Assembly (NCBI RefSeq): GCF_002305855.1
Contig: NZ_CP022163.1
Span: 3,906,292 to 3,970,291, forward strand
DNA from: Melittangium boletus DSM 14713
GTDB lineage: Bacteria; Myxococcota; Myxococcia; Myxococcales; Myxococcaceae
DNA: 64,000 bases
Reading direction: 5' to 3'
Positions 26,675 to 35,741 of the stretch are shown one piece after another (within the stretch, counting starts at the first letter, position 1; every line of letters begins with the position of its first letter). The translations under genes were made by a program, and so were the position numbers. Under the pieces are notes generated by a model that saw only the letters and a list, made by a program, of their open reading frames with translations, did not search any database and was not told the origin of the DNA.

Positions 26675-27220
26675 TCACGGAGACACCGGGACGATGACCC
26701 AGCGAGACGACGCCCGGGAGACCGCACAGGGATTGGATTCCAGGGAGGCCCGGAGGGGCACATAGCGGGGCTCTCCCCCTCCGGTGGACGCGTCCGCATG
26801 GAGGTCCTGGTCCATGACATGACAACTGGCGCTCGGGAGCGCGCCCCGCGGCGTGAGCACGAGGTGCTGCGTGAGCAGATCATACGTCACGTCGAACGAG
26901 CGGGTGTACTGACACGGCACCAGCGAGGGCGCGAGGAAGCACTCGCCGCCCATCAGACTGATGAGCTGCTGATCTTGATAACGCCAGCGCTGGGCCAGGG
27001 GGGCGCCATCCCAAACACAGGGCAGACCCTCGACCTGGCCATCCACCACCGTCAGACAGAGGGAGAAGCCGACATTGACGAGGAGGAAGTCCCGATCGGG
27101 CGAGGGAAAGCCTCCTCCCGGCATGGCGCGATCCTCCTCGAGGGGAACCGCCCCGGCGGCCATCGCCCCCAGGACACTCACGAAGACCGACAGACACGAC
27201 CTACGCTTGAACGGACTCAT
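26675..27220 (-). CDS. Secreted protein, possible partial beta-trefoil (ricin-like) lectin
   Basis: 181 residues. Signal peptide of about 23 residues (FKRRSCLSVFVSVLGAMAAG). The mature part has GAPLAQRWRYQDQQLISLMG followed by a Cys, resembling the QxW repeat of ricin-type trefoils, and four further cysteines. Only one clear repeat is visible and the protein is long for one lobe, so the fold call is weak. No toxin partner. Transcription ends at the terminator just downstream. Confidence 0.5.
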   Translation of the reverse strand: MSPFKRRSCLSVFVSVLGAMAAGAVPLEEDRAMPGGGFPSPDRDFLLVNVGFSLCLTVVDGQVEGLPCVWDGAPLAQRWRYQDQQLISLMGGECFLAPSLVPCQYTRSFDVTYDLLTQHLVLTPRGALPSASCHVMDQDLHADASTGGGEPRYVPLRASLESNPCAVSRASSRWVIVPVSP

Positions 27221-27387
27221 GGAATGACGGGTTCCTCCATTTCGTGACGTCGAGGAAAAACGTAGGACTCGTCATTCCCAGGGCAAGCCGTGACTTCCGC
27301 GCCCGTCCAGGGCCAACAGCCCTCATGCCCTGCCGTCCCTCGCGCGTCGTCCGAAGGGGAGGGGACCATGACCCCCGAGGGCAGTGC

Positions 27388-28362
27388 TCAGTCGAGGAAG
27401 CGGCGCCACCAGCGCTGGGCCGTCCCGGCGGGACAGTCCCTCCAAGCGAGCAGGGGCGGGCAGGGGTAGAGCCAGCGCTCCAACACCCGCGCCAGCTCCC
27501 GGTATGCCGGCAACGTCTCACCCTGGGCCAGGTCTCCCGCCTCCGGCTTCTCTCCCAGCGCCACCACGGCCCTTCCTCCCGCCAAGGCCTCCACCCTCGT
27601 GGACGGAGCTCGCAACTGGCCACGCAGCGCCTCCACTCCGCCCACCTGCCGCAGCACCTCCGGGCCCAGGAAGTTGAGCCAGTGAACTCCGTCCACCCTC
27701 GTGCCCAACTCCCTCTGCCCGTGCGTCACGTCCAGGCCTGGGTAGCGCATCGCCTCTTCGTGAATGTCCTTCATCGACGGGCCCCACAGGTTGGGCGAGT
27801 GGAACGCCAGTCCCGCGTGCCCCGACTCATACGGCAACGGCTCGGCCAACCTCTCAATCAACTCCCTCATCCGCTCCGGGCCGTGCTCCTCCAGGTATTC
27901 CGTGGGCCAGGAGAAGCTCACCAGACTCATCTCCCCCTCCACCGGCCTTCTCCACGGCAGCCTTGCCCAATAGAAGAATCCGTATCCGCTCAGGCCCAAG
28001 GCTCCACCCGACAACTCCACCCTGCGCTCGAATTGATCCTCGATGTACGAATGGACCTCGGCTTCATCCTCCACATCGTCGAGGAAACGTGCCCCCAAGG
28101 GCGGAGCGAGCATCCCACGAACACGAGGCCAGCCTTCCGGACACAAGGTATCGGGCTCGACTCCCAAGAAGTATTCGGAGAAGACGTCCTGCCCAGAACC
28201 CACCGCGTCCAGGTATACGTCGAGCGCGTGGCCCACTCGCCTCGCGAGGTCGTGATGATCGAAGGGCAGATGCAACACCATTCGGACGACCTCGCGCTGC
28301 ACGAGGCGTCGTCCCGATGAAGACGGGACGCCGTGGCGGATCCGTGGGTACGTTCCAGTCAT
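27388..28362 (-). CDS. DUF3396 (type VI immunity family) protein, cassette 1
   Basis: 324 residues, soluble, no signal. Family features: opening YPRIR, SFWLPTEYLEE-like segment FSWPTEYLEEHG, SGHAGLAF, RYPGLD, LGTRVDGVHWLNFLGP, and the end WWRRFLD. Such proteins neutralise cognate toxins in the cytoplasm. The ATG overlaps the toxin stop by 4 bases (ATGA), so the two are translationally coupled. Residues from about 130 on are nearly identical to cassette 2; the first about 130 differ, which is expected if that part recognises its own toxin. Confidence 0.82.
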   Translation of the reverse strand: MTGTYPRIRHGVPSSSGRRLVQREVVRMVLHLPFDHHDLARRVGHALDVYLDAVGSGQDVFSEYFLGVEPDTLCPEGWPRVRGMLAPPLGARFLDDVEDEAEVHSYIEDQFERRVELSGGALGLSGYGFFYWARLPWRRPVEGEMSLVSFSWPTEYLEEHGPERMRELIERLAEPLPYESGHAGLAFHSPNLWGPSMKDIHEEAMRYPGLDVTHGQRELGTRVDGVHWLNFLGPEVLRQVGGVEALRGQLRAPSTRVEALAGGRAVVALGEKPEAGDLAQGETLPAYRELARVLERWLYPCPPLLAWRDCPAGTAQRWWRRFLD

Positions 28363-29153
28363 CTGCTGATTCCAAGTTGAGGTGTGACCAGAGCCCGTCG
28401 AGACTCCTCCGCGAGGAGCCTGTATTTACCAAGTTTCTCCAGGAGGTTCTTGTTCTCCGCACCCAGCGGATTGCTTTTGCTCCCAGAAGTGCAGGGGAAG
28501 AAGAAGTCATACAAGAACTGGATCCGGTCGGCGTCATGGACCAGATGGAGAACGATGTCCGGCCGCAGCGAGCCCGACAGCGTCTGGGTCAGGGAGTAGG
28601 CTCCAGTGACAGGCTCCCGTCGATAGCGCGGCTCCCGGGTGAGATGATCCGTGAAGTCCTCGCCAAGCTCTCGAGCGACACAGGCGAAGGCGACTTCATG
28701 CTTCAGCGTGCCAAGTTCCATGGCCCGCAGGATCTCCCTTCCTTTGGAATCATGGCCCACCACGCGCTTGCATTCGACATCGTCCGGAACCCTGCCCCGG
28801 CCGTACTCGCGCTCGTTGACCTGGAAGTCCGCCTCGCGGGCGCACCGCACCAGCACTTCCTCCACCCTCGCCACCTCCGCCTCGTCCAGGAAGTCCTTGA
28901 GCGTCAGCACTCCTCTCACCACCTGGGCCGCCCTCAGCACCGTCGTGGGCACCAGCACTTCCCCGCCCACCGCCGGTGCCATGCACCCGGGACTGAGCAC
29001 ACACGACTGCCCCTGGAGCCTCGGGCCGTACTCCGGCAAGCCTCTCGGCCCCGTGACACAACCCGCCACCCACCACACGCCCATCAGCGACAGCGCCCAC
29101 CCTCCGGCGCTCCGGCTCGCTCCACCTCGTCCTCGACTCCTGAGTCGCACCAC
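28359..29153 (-). CDS. Lipoprotein toxin candidate, cassette 1
   Basis: About 264 residues. Signal and lipobox near WVAGCVTGP; N-terminal half (to about 140) nearly identical to the cassette-2 protein; C-terminal half differs. The C-terminal part has ELGTLKHEVAFACV, RPDIVLHLVHDAD and LYDFFFPC, resembling a restriction-endonuclease-like toxin in which the usual motif is YDFKFPC; the catalytic Lys is Phe here. Architecture and partner resemble the SitA lipoprotein toxins that Myxococcus passes between cells by outer-membrane exchange. The role is inferred. The GTG start at 29153 is uncertain. Confidence 0.65.
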   Translation of the reverse strand: MVRLRSRGRGGASRSAGGWALSLMGVWWVAGCVTGPRGLPEYGPRLQGQSCVLSPGCMAPAVGGEVLVPTTVLRAAQVVRGVLTLKDFLDEAEVARVEEVLVRCAREADFQVNEREYGRGRVPDDVECKRVVGHDSKGREILRAMELGTLKHEVAFACVARELGEDFTDHLTREPRYRREPVTGAYSLTQTLSGSLRPDIVLHLVHDADRIQFLYDFFFPCTSGSKSNPLGAENKNLLEKLGKYRLLAEESRRALVTPQLGISR

Positions 29154-29198
29154 CGGCTTACGCTCCCTTCGAGCGGCAGCGTCGCTCCTGAAAGCCGC

Positions 29199-30173
29199 TC
29201 AGTCGAGGAAGCGGCGCCACCAGCGCTGGGCGCTGCCGGCGGGACAGTCCCTCCAAGCGAGCAGGGGCGGGCAGGGGTAGAGCCATCGCTCCAACACCCG
29301 CGCCAACTCCCGGTACGCTGGCAACGTCTCACCCTGGGCCAGGTCTCCCGCCTCCGGCTCCTCTCCCAGCGCCACCACGGCCCGTCCTCCCGCCAAGGCC
29401 TCCACCCGGGTGGACACAGCGCTCAACTGGCCACGCAGCGCCTCCTCTCCGCCCACCTGCCGCAGCACCTCCGGGCCCAGGAAGTTGAGCCAGTGCACGC
29501 CATCCACTCGCGTGCCCAGCTCCTTCTGCCCGTGCGTCACGTCCAGTCCCGGGTAGCGCATCGCCTCTTCGTGGATGTCCTTCATCGCCGGGCCCCACAG
29601 GTTGGGTGAGGAGAACGCCAGTCCCGCGTGCCCCGACTCATACGGCAACAGCGCCGCCAACCGCTCAATCAACTCCCTCATCCGCTCCTCTCCTCGCTCC
29701 TCCAGGTATTCCGTGGGCCAGGAAAAGCTCACCAGACTCATCTCCCCCTCCACCGGCCTTCTCCACGGCAGCCTCGCCCAGTAGAAGAATCCGTATCCCG
29801 TGACGCCGGCAGACGAGACCGATAGTTCCACCGTCCGGTCGAACTGCTCCTTCACCTTCTGTTTGAGGAAGGACGCCTCTGTTCCTTCATCCAGGAAAGC
29901 GTCCGGTGGAGGCGGCGCCAAGGTGTCCCGGATGTCCGCCCAACCGTCCGCATCGAGAGCCATGGGCTCATCTCCCAGAAAATATTCGGAGAAGGCATCT
30001 GGCCCCAGGCTCGCATCTCGGAAGTACCTCTCGAGCGCATGACCGACGGGCGCCGCGAGTTCTCGATGCCCAAAGGGCAGATGCAGCACGAGACGAATCA
30101 CTTCCCGATGGATGAGGCGCCCCTCGTTCCCCGACGAAGCATGGTGACGAATTCGAGGATAGGGACTCGTCAT
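29199..30173 (-). CDS. DUF3396 (type VI immunity family) protein, cassette 2
   Basis: 324 residues, exactly the length of its paralogue at 27388. C-terminal two thirds nearly identical (GYGFFYWARLPWRRPVEGEM, RYPGLDVTHGQ, WWRRFLD), N-terminal third divergent (FGHRELAAPVGHALERY versus FDHHDLARRVGHALDVY). The start overlaps the upstream toxin stop by 4 bases (ATGA). It presumably protects against the adjacent lipoprotein. Confidence 0.82.
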   Translation of the reverse strand: MTSPYPRIRHHASSGNEGRLIHREVIRLVLHLPFGHRELAAPVGHALERYFRDASLGPDAFSEYFLGDEPMALDADGWADIRDTLAPPPPDAFLDEGTEASFLKQKVKEQFDRTVELSVSSAGVTGYGFFYWARLPWRRPVEGEMSLVSFSWPTEYLEERGEERMRELIERLAALLPYESGHAGLAFSSPNLWGPAMKDIHEEAMRYPGLDVTHGQKELGTRVDGVHWLNFLGPEVLRQVGGEEALRGQLSAVSTRVEALAGGRAVVALGEEPEAGDLAQGETLPAYRELARVLERWLYPCPPLLAWRDCPAGSAQRWWRRFLD

Positions 30174-30928
30174 CGGCTGATTCCAAGTTGAGGAGTCACG
30201 AGCGCTCGCTGATCCGCGCCGGGAAGCTCTCTGTATTTATCCAACTTCTGACGCAGTGTTTCTCCCGCATCACCCAAGGGGTTGCTCTTCTTGCTCGCCG
30301 TACAGGGAAAGTAGAAGTCATAAAGACGCTGGATGCGGTTGGCATTCCGGACGAAGTGGAGAACGAGATCCGGGACGAGGGAATCCAATCGAGTGTCGGT
30401 CATCGAGTACCCCTCCGTCATGGAGCTCTTTCCGTAACGTGGCTCGCGGGTGAAGTGGTCTGGAAACCTTTCGCCAAGTTCACGCTCGACACACGCGAAG
30501 GCGACTTCATGCTTCAGCGTGCCAAGCTCCATGGACCGTCGAATCTTCCTCCCCAACTTGTCCTGGCCCACGACGCGATTGCACTCCTTGTCGTCCGGAA
30601 TCCTGCCCCGGCCGTACTCGCGCTCGTTGACCTGGAAGTCCGCCTCGCGGGCGCATCGCACGAGCACTTCCTCCACCCTCGCCACCTCCGCCTCGTCCAG
30701 GAAGTCCTTGAGCGTCAGCACTCCCCTCACCACCTGCGCCGCCCTCACCACCGTCGTGGGCACCAGCACTTCCCCACCCACCGCCGGTGCCATGCACCCG
30801 GGACTGAGCACACATGACTGCCCCTGGAGCCTCGGGCCGTACTCCGGCAATCCTCTCGGCCCCGCGACACAACCCGACACCCACCACACGCCCATCAGCG
30901 ACAGCGCACCGGACCTCCGCCCGTGCAT
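30170..30928 (-). CDS. Lipoprotein toxin candidate, cassette 2
   Basis: About 252 residues. Lipobox in WVSGCVAGP. The N-terminal half matches cassette 1 almost residue for residue (EYGPRLQGQSCVLSPGC, VEEVLVRCAREADF); the C-terminal half differs (VPDLVLHFVRNAN, LYDFYFPC). As in cassette 1 the Lys expected in the YDFKFPC motif is replaced, here by Tyr. The ATG at 30928 is used; a GTG at 30934 overlaps the end of the broken lysR gene. Probably exported and anchored in the outer membrane. Confidence 0.65.
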   Translation of the reverse strand: MHGRRSGALSLMGVWWVSGCVAGPRGLPEYGPRLQGQSCVLSPGCMAPAVGGEVLVPTTVVRAAQVVRGVLTLKDFLDEAEVARVEEVLVRCAREADFQVNEREYGRGRIPDDKECNRVVGQDKLGRKIRRSMELGTLKHEVAFACVERELGERFPDHFTREPRYGKSSMTEGYSMTDTRLDSLVPDLVLHFVRNANRIQRLYDFYFPCTASKKSNPLGDAGETLRQKLDKYRELPGADQRALVTPQLGISR

Positions 30929-30930
30929 CC

Positions 30931-31041
30931 TCACCCCGAGGCCTTCGCGAAATCGACGAACGCCCGGAGCGCGGCGGGGAGCTGACGCCGACTCGGGTAG
31001 TAGAGGAAGAAGCCGGGATAGTCAGGACACCAATCCTCGAG
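30931..31041 (-). pseudogene. 3' fragment of a lysR gene separated by IS66
   Basis: Reading on from the target duplication this encodes LEDWCPDYPGFFLYYPSRRQ, then LPAALRAFVDFAKASG and a TGA, the classical C-terminus of LysR-type regulators. It continues in the same frame as the 5' part at 32617-33408 if the insertion element and one 8-bp duplicate are removed. Without its own start it should not be translated usefully. Confidence 0.85.
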
Positions 31042-32620
31042 GTAACCGTTCACCAGCTCAGGCGGTGAGCGCGAGCTGAGGTTCGGGCGCGGAGGGGAGG
31101 AGCGAAGGCCCGCGCAGGCCGCGGCGGTGCGCGGCGAGGGTCTCGGTCAGGAAGGCGAGCACGTCACGGCCCTGCAGCTTGAGGGTGGTGGTGGCGGTGA
31201 ATATGCGCTCCACGAAGCGGCTGCCCTCCTCGCTCTGCGTGCCGAAGGACGTCTTCCTGTACATGACGGCGTGCCGGATGCAGCGCTCGCCGAAATTGTT
31301 GGTGGGCTCGAGGCCCGGCACATCGACAAACGTCCAGAGGCACTTCTCCCACTGGAGGATTTCCCGGGCCATGCCGGCCGTCTTCTTCTCTGCCCGCAGT
31401 GCCGCCTCGCGCAGCAGTTGGCCGACTCTGCGTTCCACGCCGCGCATGCGCTCTTCGAAACGCTCGCGTGACAGGGTGCCGTCACGCACGCGGTGGTACC
31501 ACTTGAAGAAGCGGTTGCGCTCGCGCATGAGCTCTCTGCCTATCCGCCCACCCCGGCCGCCCCTGTCGATGAAACCCTGGAAGTCGCGTGTGAGGTGTGC
31601 CCAGCACAGCTGCCGCAGCCCTGCATCCACCCACGCGTAGGCGCTCCACCTGTCGGTGGTGAGGAAGCCCGCGAAGTCCGCGCCGAGCAACTGGCGGGCG
31701 ACCTTGCCGCCGCGGCTTCTGGCGATGTGGAACACCACTACCAGCGCAGTGGCCACCACCCACAGCCAGGCGCGGCCGGCCCGGCCGCCCTCTCGTCCCT
31801 GTGCAAACCCCGTCTCGTCGGCGTTGACCGCCTCCGAGGTCTGCACGTAGGCGAGGGCTTCGGCCGTCGGTGGCGCGAGTGCCTCCGACATCTCGCCCTC
31901 CAGGTTGCTGACGCTGCCCACCGACAACTCGACGCCCAACATGTCTGACAAAGCGTCCTTCACCAGTCGCTTGGACAAGCGGTACTTGCCCACCAGCAAC
32001 GAGGCGAGCGCTGTGAGCCGGTCACCAAAGACGCTGCGCGCGTGCACGGGCACTTCCCCGCGCGTCACCACCCCACAACCAGGGCATTGCAGTGCATGGC
32101 AGCGGTACTCGGTGACAATGGCCGACAGGGGCGGCACTTCCACCACCTGGTGACGCCGGGGCGCGGTGTCCTGCCCATTCAGTCGCCCCTTGCAACCCCG
32201 GCACTCCCTGGGCACCAACTCCACGACGTGCTGCACGTCCTCGGGCGGCAGCAGCGCGCGCTCATGCTTCTTGTGCCCAGGCTGGCCTCCGGGACGGCGG
32301 CCCGTGGGCCTCTTGCTCTGGCGCGGAGTGCCTGGGGCATCCGAGGAGGGCGGCTTGGAGGAGTTGCTCGAGTTGAGCCCCAGCCGTTCCTTGAGCCATC
32401 GATTCTCCTCGCGCAGCCTTTCATTCTCCTCCTCCAACTGCGCGATACGCTCCAGCGCTGCCTCCAGCCGTTTCTCCAGCTGCGCTATCCGTGCGTCTCG
32501 GGCATCCACCTCCACCATGCCCTGGCTACACCACGCCAGACGTCCTCTTGTCCAGCACCACTTTTCCGGTCACGTCTAGCCCGGCTCCTCTTCAACCAAG
32601 CCAATGCGGTGAACGGTTAC
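31042..32620. mobile_element. IS66-family insertion sequence, 1579 bp, transposase-only type
   Basis: Terminal inverted repeats GTAACCGTTCACC at 31042-31054 and its complement at 32608-32620. Flanked by a perfect 8-bp target duplication TCCTCGAG (31034-31041 and 32621-32628), the IS66 hallmark. It carries only the large transposase, without tnpA and tnpB, as in the ISBst12-like subgroup. It interrupts a lysR gene. Confidence 0.95.
31058..32518 (-). CDS. IS66-family transposase (TnpC type)
   Basis: 486 residues. N-terminal coiled coil (IAQLEEENERLREENRWLKE), Ser/Pro-rich linker SSNSSKPPSSDAP, zinc-finger-like region (ECRGCKGRL, QCPGCGVV), and the DDE core (NADETGFAQG, LTTDRWSAYAWV, EPTNNFGERCIR). 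The C-terminal segment is intact, so the element may be active. Start ATG at 32518. Confidence 0.95.
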   Translation of the reverse strand: MVEVDARDARIAQLEKRLEAALERIAQLEEENERLREENRWLKERLGLNSSNSSKPPSSDAPGTPRQSKRPTGRRPGGQPGHKKHERALLPPEDVQHVVELVPRECRGCKGRLNGQDTAPRRHQVVEVPPLSAIVTEYRCHALQCPGCGVVTRGEVPVHARSVFGDRLTALASLLVGKYRLSKRLVKDALSDMLGVELSVGSVSNLEGEMSEALAPPTAEALAYVQTSEAVNADETGFAQGREGGRAGRAWLWVVATALVVVFHIARSRGGKVARQLLGADFAGFLTTDRWSAYAWVDAGLRQLCWAHLTRDFQGFIDRGGRGGRIGRELMRERNRFFKWYHRVRDGTLSRERFEERMRGVERRVGQLLREAALRAEKKTAGMAREILQWEKCLWTFVDVPGLEPTNNFGERCIRHAVMYRKTSFGTQSEEGSRFVERIFTATTTLKLQGRDVLAFLTETLAAHRRGLRGPSLLPSAPEPQLALTA

Positions 32621-33408
32621 TCCTCGAGTACCCGCACCAGTCGCCCCTGGGCGAGCAGGTCCGTCACCCGTCCCTCGAAGACATAGGCCAGTCCGACCCC
32701 CGCCAGCGCCGCGTCGATCATCAACTCCTGATCACTCAGCGTCAGGGGGCCCTCCACCTCCACCTCCACTTCCTCGCCACCCCGCTCGAACTCCCAGCGG
32801 TAGACGACGCCCCCGAGGAAGCGGTAGCGGATACAGGGCAGGCCCCTCAGCTCCAACGGCGTCCGGGGCGCGGCATGACGCGCGAGGAATTCCGGTGAGG
32901 CGACGACCGCGGAGCGCTGACGGGGGCCGATCGGCACGGCGACCATGTCCGCGGCGATGCGCTCGCCAAAGCGCACTCCGGCGTCGAACCCCTCCGACAC
33001 GATGTCCGACAGGGCATCGTCCACGCGCACCTCGACGCGCACGTCCGGATAGGCGCGCAGGAACCGGGTGACGAGCGGCAGGAGCACCAGATGCGCCGAC
33101 TGCCGGGCCGCGTTGAGCCGCAAGGTACCCATGGGCTGACCCCGGAAGGCGTTCAACTCATCGATGGCGCCCCGGATGTCGAGGAAGGCCGGGCGGATGT
33201 GGGCGAAGAGCCGTTCACCCGCCTCGGTCAGGGCGACGCTCCGGGTGGTGCGATTGAGCAGCCGCACCCCGAGCCGTTCCTCCAGGGCGCGCAGGGAATG
33301 ACTCAGGGCGGAGGGGGTGACCCCCAACTCCACCGCCGCCTGGCGGAAGCTCCGGTGCGTGGCGACGGCCAGGAAGGGGGTCAGGTCACCCGCGTCGATG
33401 CGCTTCAT
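32617..33408 (-). pseudogene. LysR-type regulator, 5' part truncated by IS66
   Basis: 263 codons: N-terminal HTH (TPFLAVATHRSFRQAAVELG, GVTPSALSHSLRALEERLGV) and most of the effector domain up to VRVLEE. The last Glu codon is completed by the first base of the element and the next codon, TAA, is entirely from the inverted repeat. About 36 residues of the regulatory domain are missing. A shortened protein with intact DNA binding could still be made. It is divergent from the SDR gene at 33533, its likely target. Confidence 0.9.
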
Positions 33409-33427
33409 TGGTGAGATGAGCTCACCA
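33409..33427. promoter_or_regulatory. LysR-type operator (T-N11-A) at the lysR/SDR divergent spacer
   Basis: TGGTGAG (33409-33415), ATGAG, CTCACCA (33421-33427) is a perfect 7-bp inverted repeat containing T-N11-A (33412 and 33424). It abuts the lysR start codon, as expected for autorepression and control of the divergent gene. Confidence 0.65.
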
Positions 33428-33532
33428 GCTCGATGCGGATTCAAGTGATTCATTCAGCGAAGGGCCGCCGGTACCTTGTGTCTCGTCGGCCGGCAATCCA
33501 GTCCGGCGGCGCACCACACGGAGAGAAACATC

Positions 33533-34369
33533 ATGCGGACCTGGTTCATCACGGGAGCTTCCCGGGGTTTTGGAGCGTTGATCACCGCCGAGGCCCTGGC
33601 GGCGGGCGATGCCGTCGTGGCGACGGCGAGGGACCCCAAGGGCCTGGTGGAGCGGTTCGGCGAGCACCCGCGGCTGCTCGCCGTCCGGTTGGACGTCACC
33701 CAGGAGGCGCAGGCGAGGGAGGCCGTGGAGGCGGCCCTCCAGCGCTTCGGGCGCATCGACGTGCTGGTGAACAACGCGGGCTACGGACTGCTCGGGGCGG
33801 TGGAGGAGGCGCGGGGCCCCGAGGTCGAGCGCCTGTTCGCCACCAACGTCTTCGGGCTGCTGACGGTGACCCGGGCGGTGCTGCCGCACATGCGGCGTCA
33901 GCGGGCGGGGCACGTCATCAACCTGTCGTCACTGGGCGGCTACAGCGCCTATCCGGGCTGGGGCGTCTACTGCGCCACCAAGTTCGCGGTGGAGGGAATC
34001 ACCGAGGCGCTGGCCGCGGAGCTCGCGCCGCTGGGCATCCACGCGACCGTGGTGGAGCCGGGCTTCTTCCGCACGGACTTCCTCGATGGACAGTCGCTCG
34101 CGGTGGCCGAGCCCATCGCCGACTACGCGGAGACCTCGGGCGTCACGCGCACCGCGGCCGTGGATCTCAACCACGCGCAGCCGGGCAATCCGGCGAAGCT
34201 GGCCAAGGCGATGATCGCGCTGGCGCACACGGCCCGGCCACCCGTGCGGCTGCCGCTCGGAAGCGACGCGCTCGCGCGCATCGAGAACAAACACCGGAGC
34301 GTCACCGAGGAGCTGGCCGCCTGGCGCGAGCTCGCGCTGTCCACGGATGGCTTCGACGAGGCCCGATGA
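33533..34369 (+). CDS. Short-chain dehydrogenase/reductase
   Basis: 278 residues. Classical SDR motifs: TGASRGFG cofactor loop, DVLVNNAG, the catalytic Ser in INLSSLGGY, Tyr-Lys in YCATK and PGFFRT. The Arg following the first strand (ATARDP) suggests NADPH. Substrate unknown. Divergently arranged with the interrupted lysR, 124 bases apart; GGAGAG precedes the ATG at 33533. Confidence 0.9.
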   Translation: MRTWFITGASRGFGALITAEALAAGDAVVATARDPKGLVERFGEHPRLLAVRLDVTQEAQAREAVEAALQRFGRIDVLVNNAGYGLLGAVEEARGPEVERLFATNVFGLLTVTRAVLPHMRRQRAGHVINLSSLGGYSAYPGWGVYCATKFAVEGITEALAAELAPLGIHATVVEPGFFRTDFLDGQSLAVAEPIADYAETSGVTRTAAVDLNHAQPGNPAKLAKAMIALAHTARPPVRLPLGSDALARIENKHRSVTEELAAWRELALSTDGFDEAR

Positions 34370-34400
34370 GTCCCCATGACGCCACGGCCTCCGCCTCCGG

Positions 34401-35741
34401 TCAGCCCCGGTGCCGCTCGGCCTCGCGATAGAGGTGGGTGAGGGAGTAGTCCAGCAGTGCCTGTCTCGAGCCCATGTAGTGGCGCGCCCGGACAAAGGGC
34501 AGCCAGACGCGATGGCCCACGCGCACCTGGGCCTCCTCGAGCTTCTGGCGCGGTATCCACTGGCCCCCCAGGTGACGCACCAGCACCTCGCCCAGGTAGG
34601 CGCCAATGGCGGGCACCGCGCGCTCCTCGATGGCTTCCCTGGAGCGGCTCGTCGGGAATTCCTCTCGCCAGAAGTAGAAGTCGATATCCGTGAGCGATTC
34701 GGGCGTCGCCTTGAAGACGGAGGGCACCTGCGTGTGCAGCAGGGCCACGAGGTGCTCGGCCAGGTCGTCGTAGTGCTCGCGAGCCCCCTGCGGCTCCTCC
34801 ACGTCCGAGGGGAGCGCGGCGTCGGCGGGGCGCCACTCCTCGGGCTCGGGAGGTTGCCAGGCGTTGAATTCGGCGATGGTGCGCTGACGCTCATGACTGG
34901 CGGCGCGGTCCACCACGCGCGCGAGGAGCTGAGCCACGTCCGGGTGGAAGCGGGGCTCCACGGGCGCGAGCAGGGCGCTGCGCTCGCGCAGGGTGCGCAG
35001 CACGGTGTCGAAGTCCAGCTCTGGCCGCAGGTGCACGTGGGCTCGGGTCTGGGCCAGACGCGCCTCCTCACTGGCGAAGTCCGCGGCGGTGGGCCTCGTC
35101 ACCAGGAGGACGCACCCGTTGGGCAACTCCTCCACCCGCCAGGCTGGCGTGGACAGCATGCGCTCGCGACCGACGGCTTCCACCAGCTTCGGGCCGAAGA
35201 CGTTGAGCCAGGACACCTCGTAGACATTGTCGAACCCGTCTCGAATGGACGTCTGCATATCGCGACCAAAGCGGGGGGCCCCCGACAACTGGTCGTCGGC
35301 CATTCCATGGGCCGACGCATGGGACACCGGGTAGCGCGATGCCCACGCGCGCACCATCTCCACGAACTGGCGGCACCGCTCCTCTTCCGTGAAGAGCGCG
35401 AGCGGCTTGACCTCGAGCAGGATGCTCAACCTGGGAGCAAGAGGCGGTAGGTAAAGACCGAACGCCATATCCAACGCGGGCCACCTGGTACGGTACAGCC
35501 CACAATGTGTATATCTTTCGCTGCCCCGCTCCTCCAGAGCCTTCCAGAGAGCGGCGCGAGCGTATTTCCGTTGCCGCTTACCTGCCACGATGTCTGGCAT
35601 CCACTCGCCCGCGTGCTCCTCGAGCACATGAAGAAAAGGCTCCAGCTCGAGTTCCCGCGCCACTCGCGGGTCGAACGCACCGTCGAAAGTGAGCAGGAGG
35701 CTGTCCTCCGCCTTCAAATCGTGCACGCTCAACGCCTTCAC
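34401..35741 (-). CDS. Probable immunity partner of the large lipoprotein toxin
   Basis: 446 residues, soluble. The first about 290 residues resemble the DUF3396/Imm52-type layout (YEVSWLNVFGPKLVEAVG, WRVEELPNGCVLLVTRPTA). A further about 150-residue C-terminal domain is present that I do not recognise. The GTG start overlaps the toxin stop by 4 bases (GTGA), the same coupling as in the other cassettes. The role is inferred from position and partial similarity. Confidence 0.6.
   Translation of the reverse strand: MKALSVHDLKAEDSLLLTFDGAFDPRVARELELEPFLHVLEEHAGEWMPDIVAGKRQRKYARAALWKALEERGSERYTHCGLYRTRWPALDMAFGLYLPPLAPRLSILLEVKPLALFTEEERCRQFVEMVRAWASRYPVSHASAHGMADDQLSGAPRFGRDMQTSIRDGFDNVYEVSWLNVFGPKLVEAVGRERMLSTPAWRVEELPNGCVLLVTRPTAADFASEEARLAQTRAHVHLRPELDFDTVLRTLRERSALLAPVEPRFHPDVAQLLARVVDRAASHERQRTIAEFNAWQPPEPEEWRPADAALPSDVEEPQGAREHYDDLAEHLVALLHTQVPSVFKATPESLTDIDFYFWREEFPTSRSREAIEERAVPAIGAYLGEVLVRHLGGQWIPRQKLEEAQVRVGHRVWLPFVRARHYMGSRQALLDYSLTHLYREAERHRG

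Larger units (their letters stand above)
27388..30928. repeat. Tandem duplication of a toxin-immunity cassette with a variable core
   Basis: Two units of about 1.8 kb. Conserved arms: immunity C-terminal coding (about 27388-27965 and 29199-29785) and toxin N-terminal coding (about 28780-29110 and 30585-30920). The junction-spanning middle, coding the toxin C-terminus and immunity N-terminus, is strongly diverged. Confidence 0.8.
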
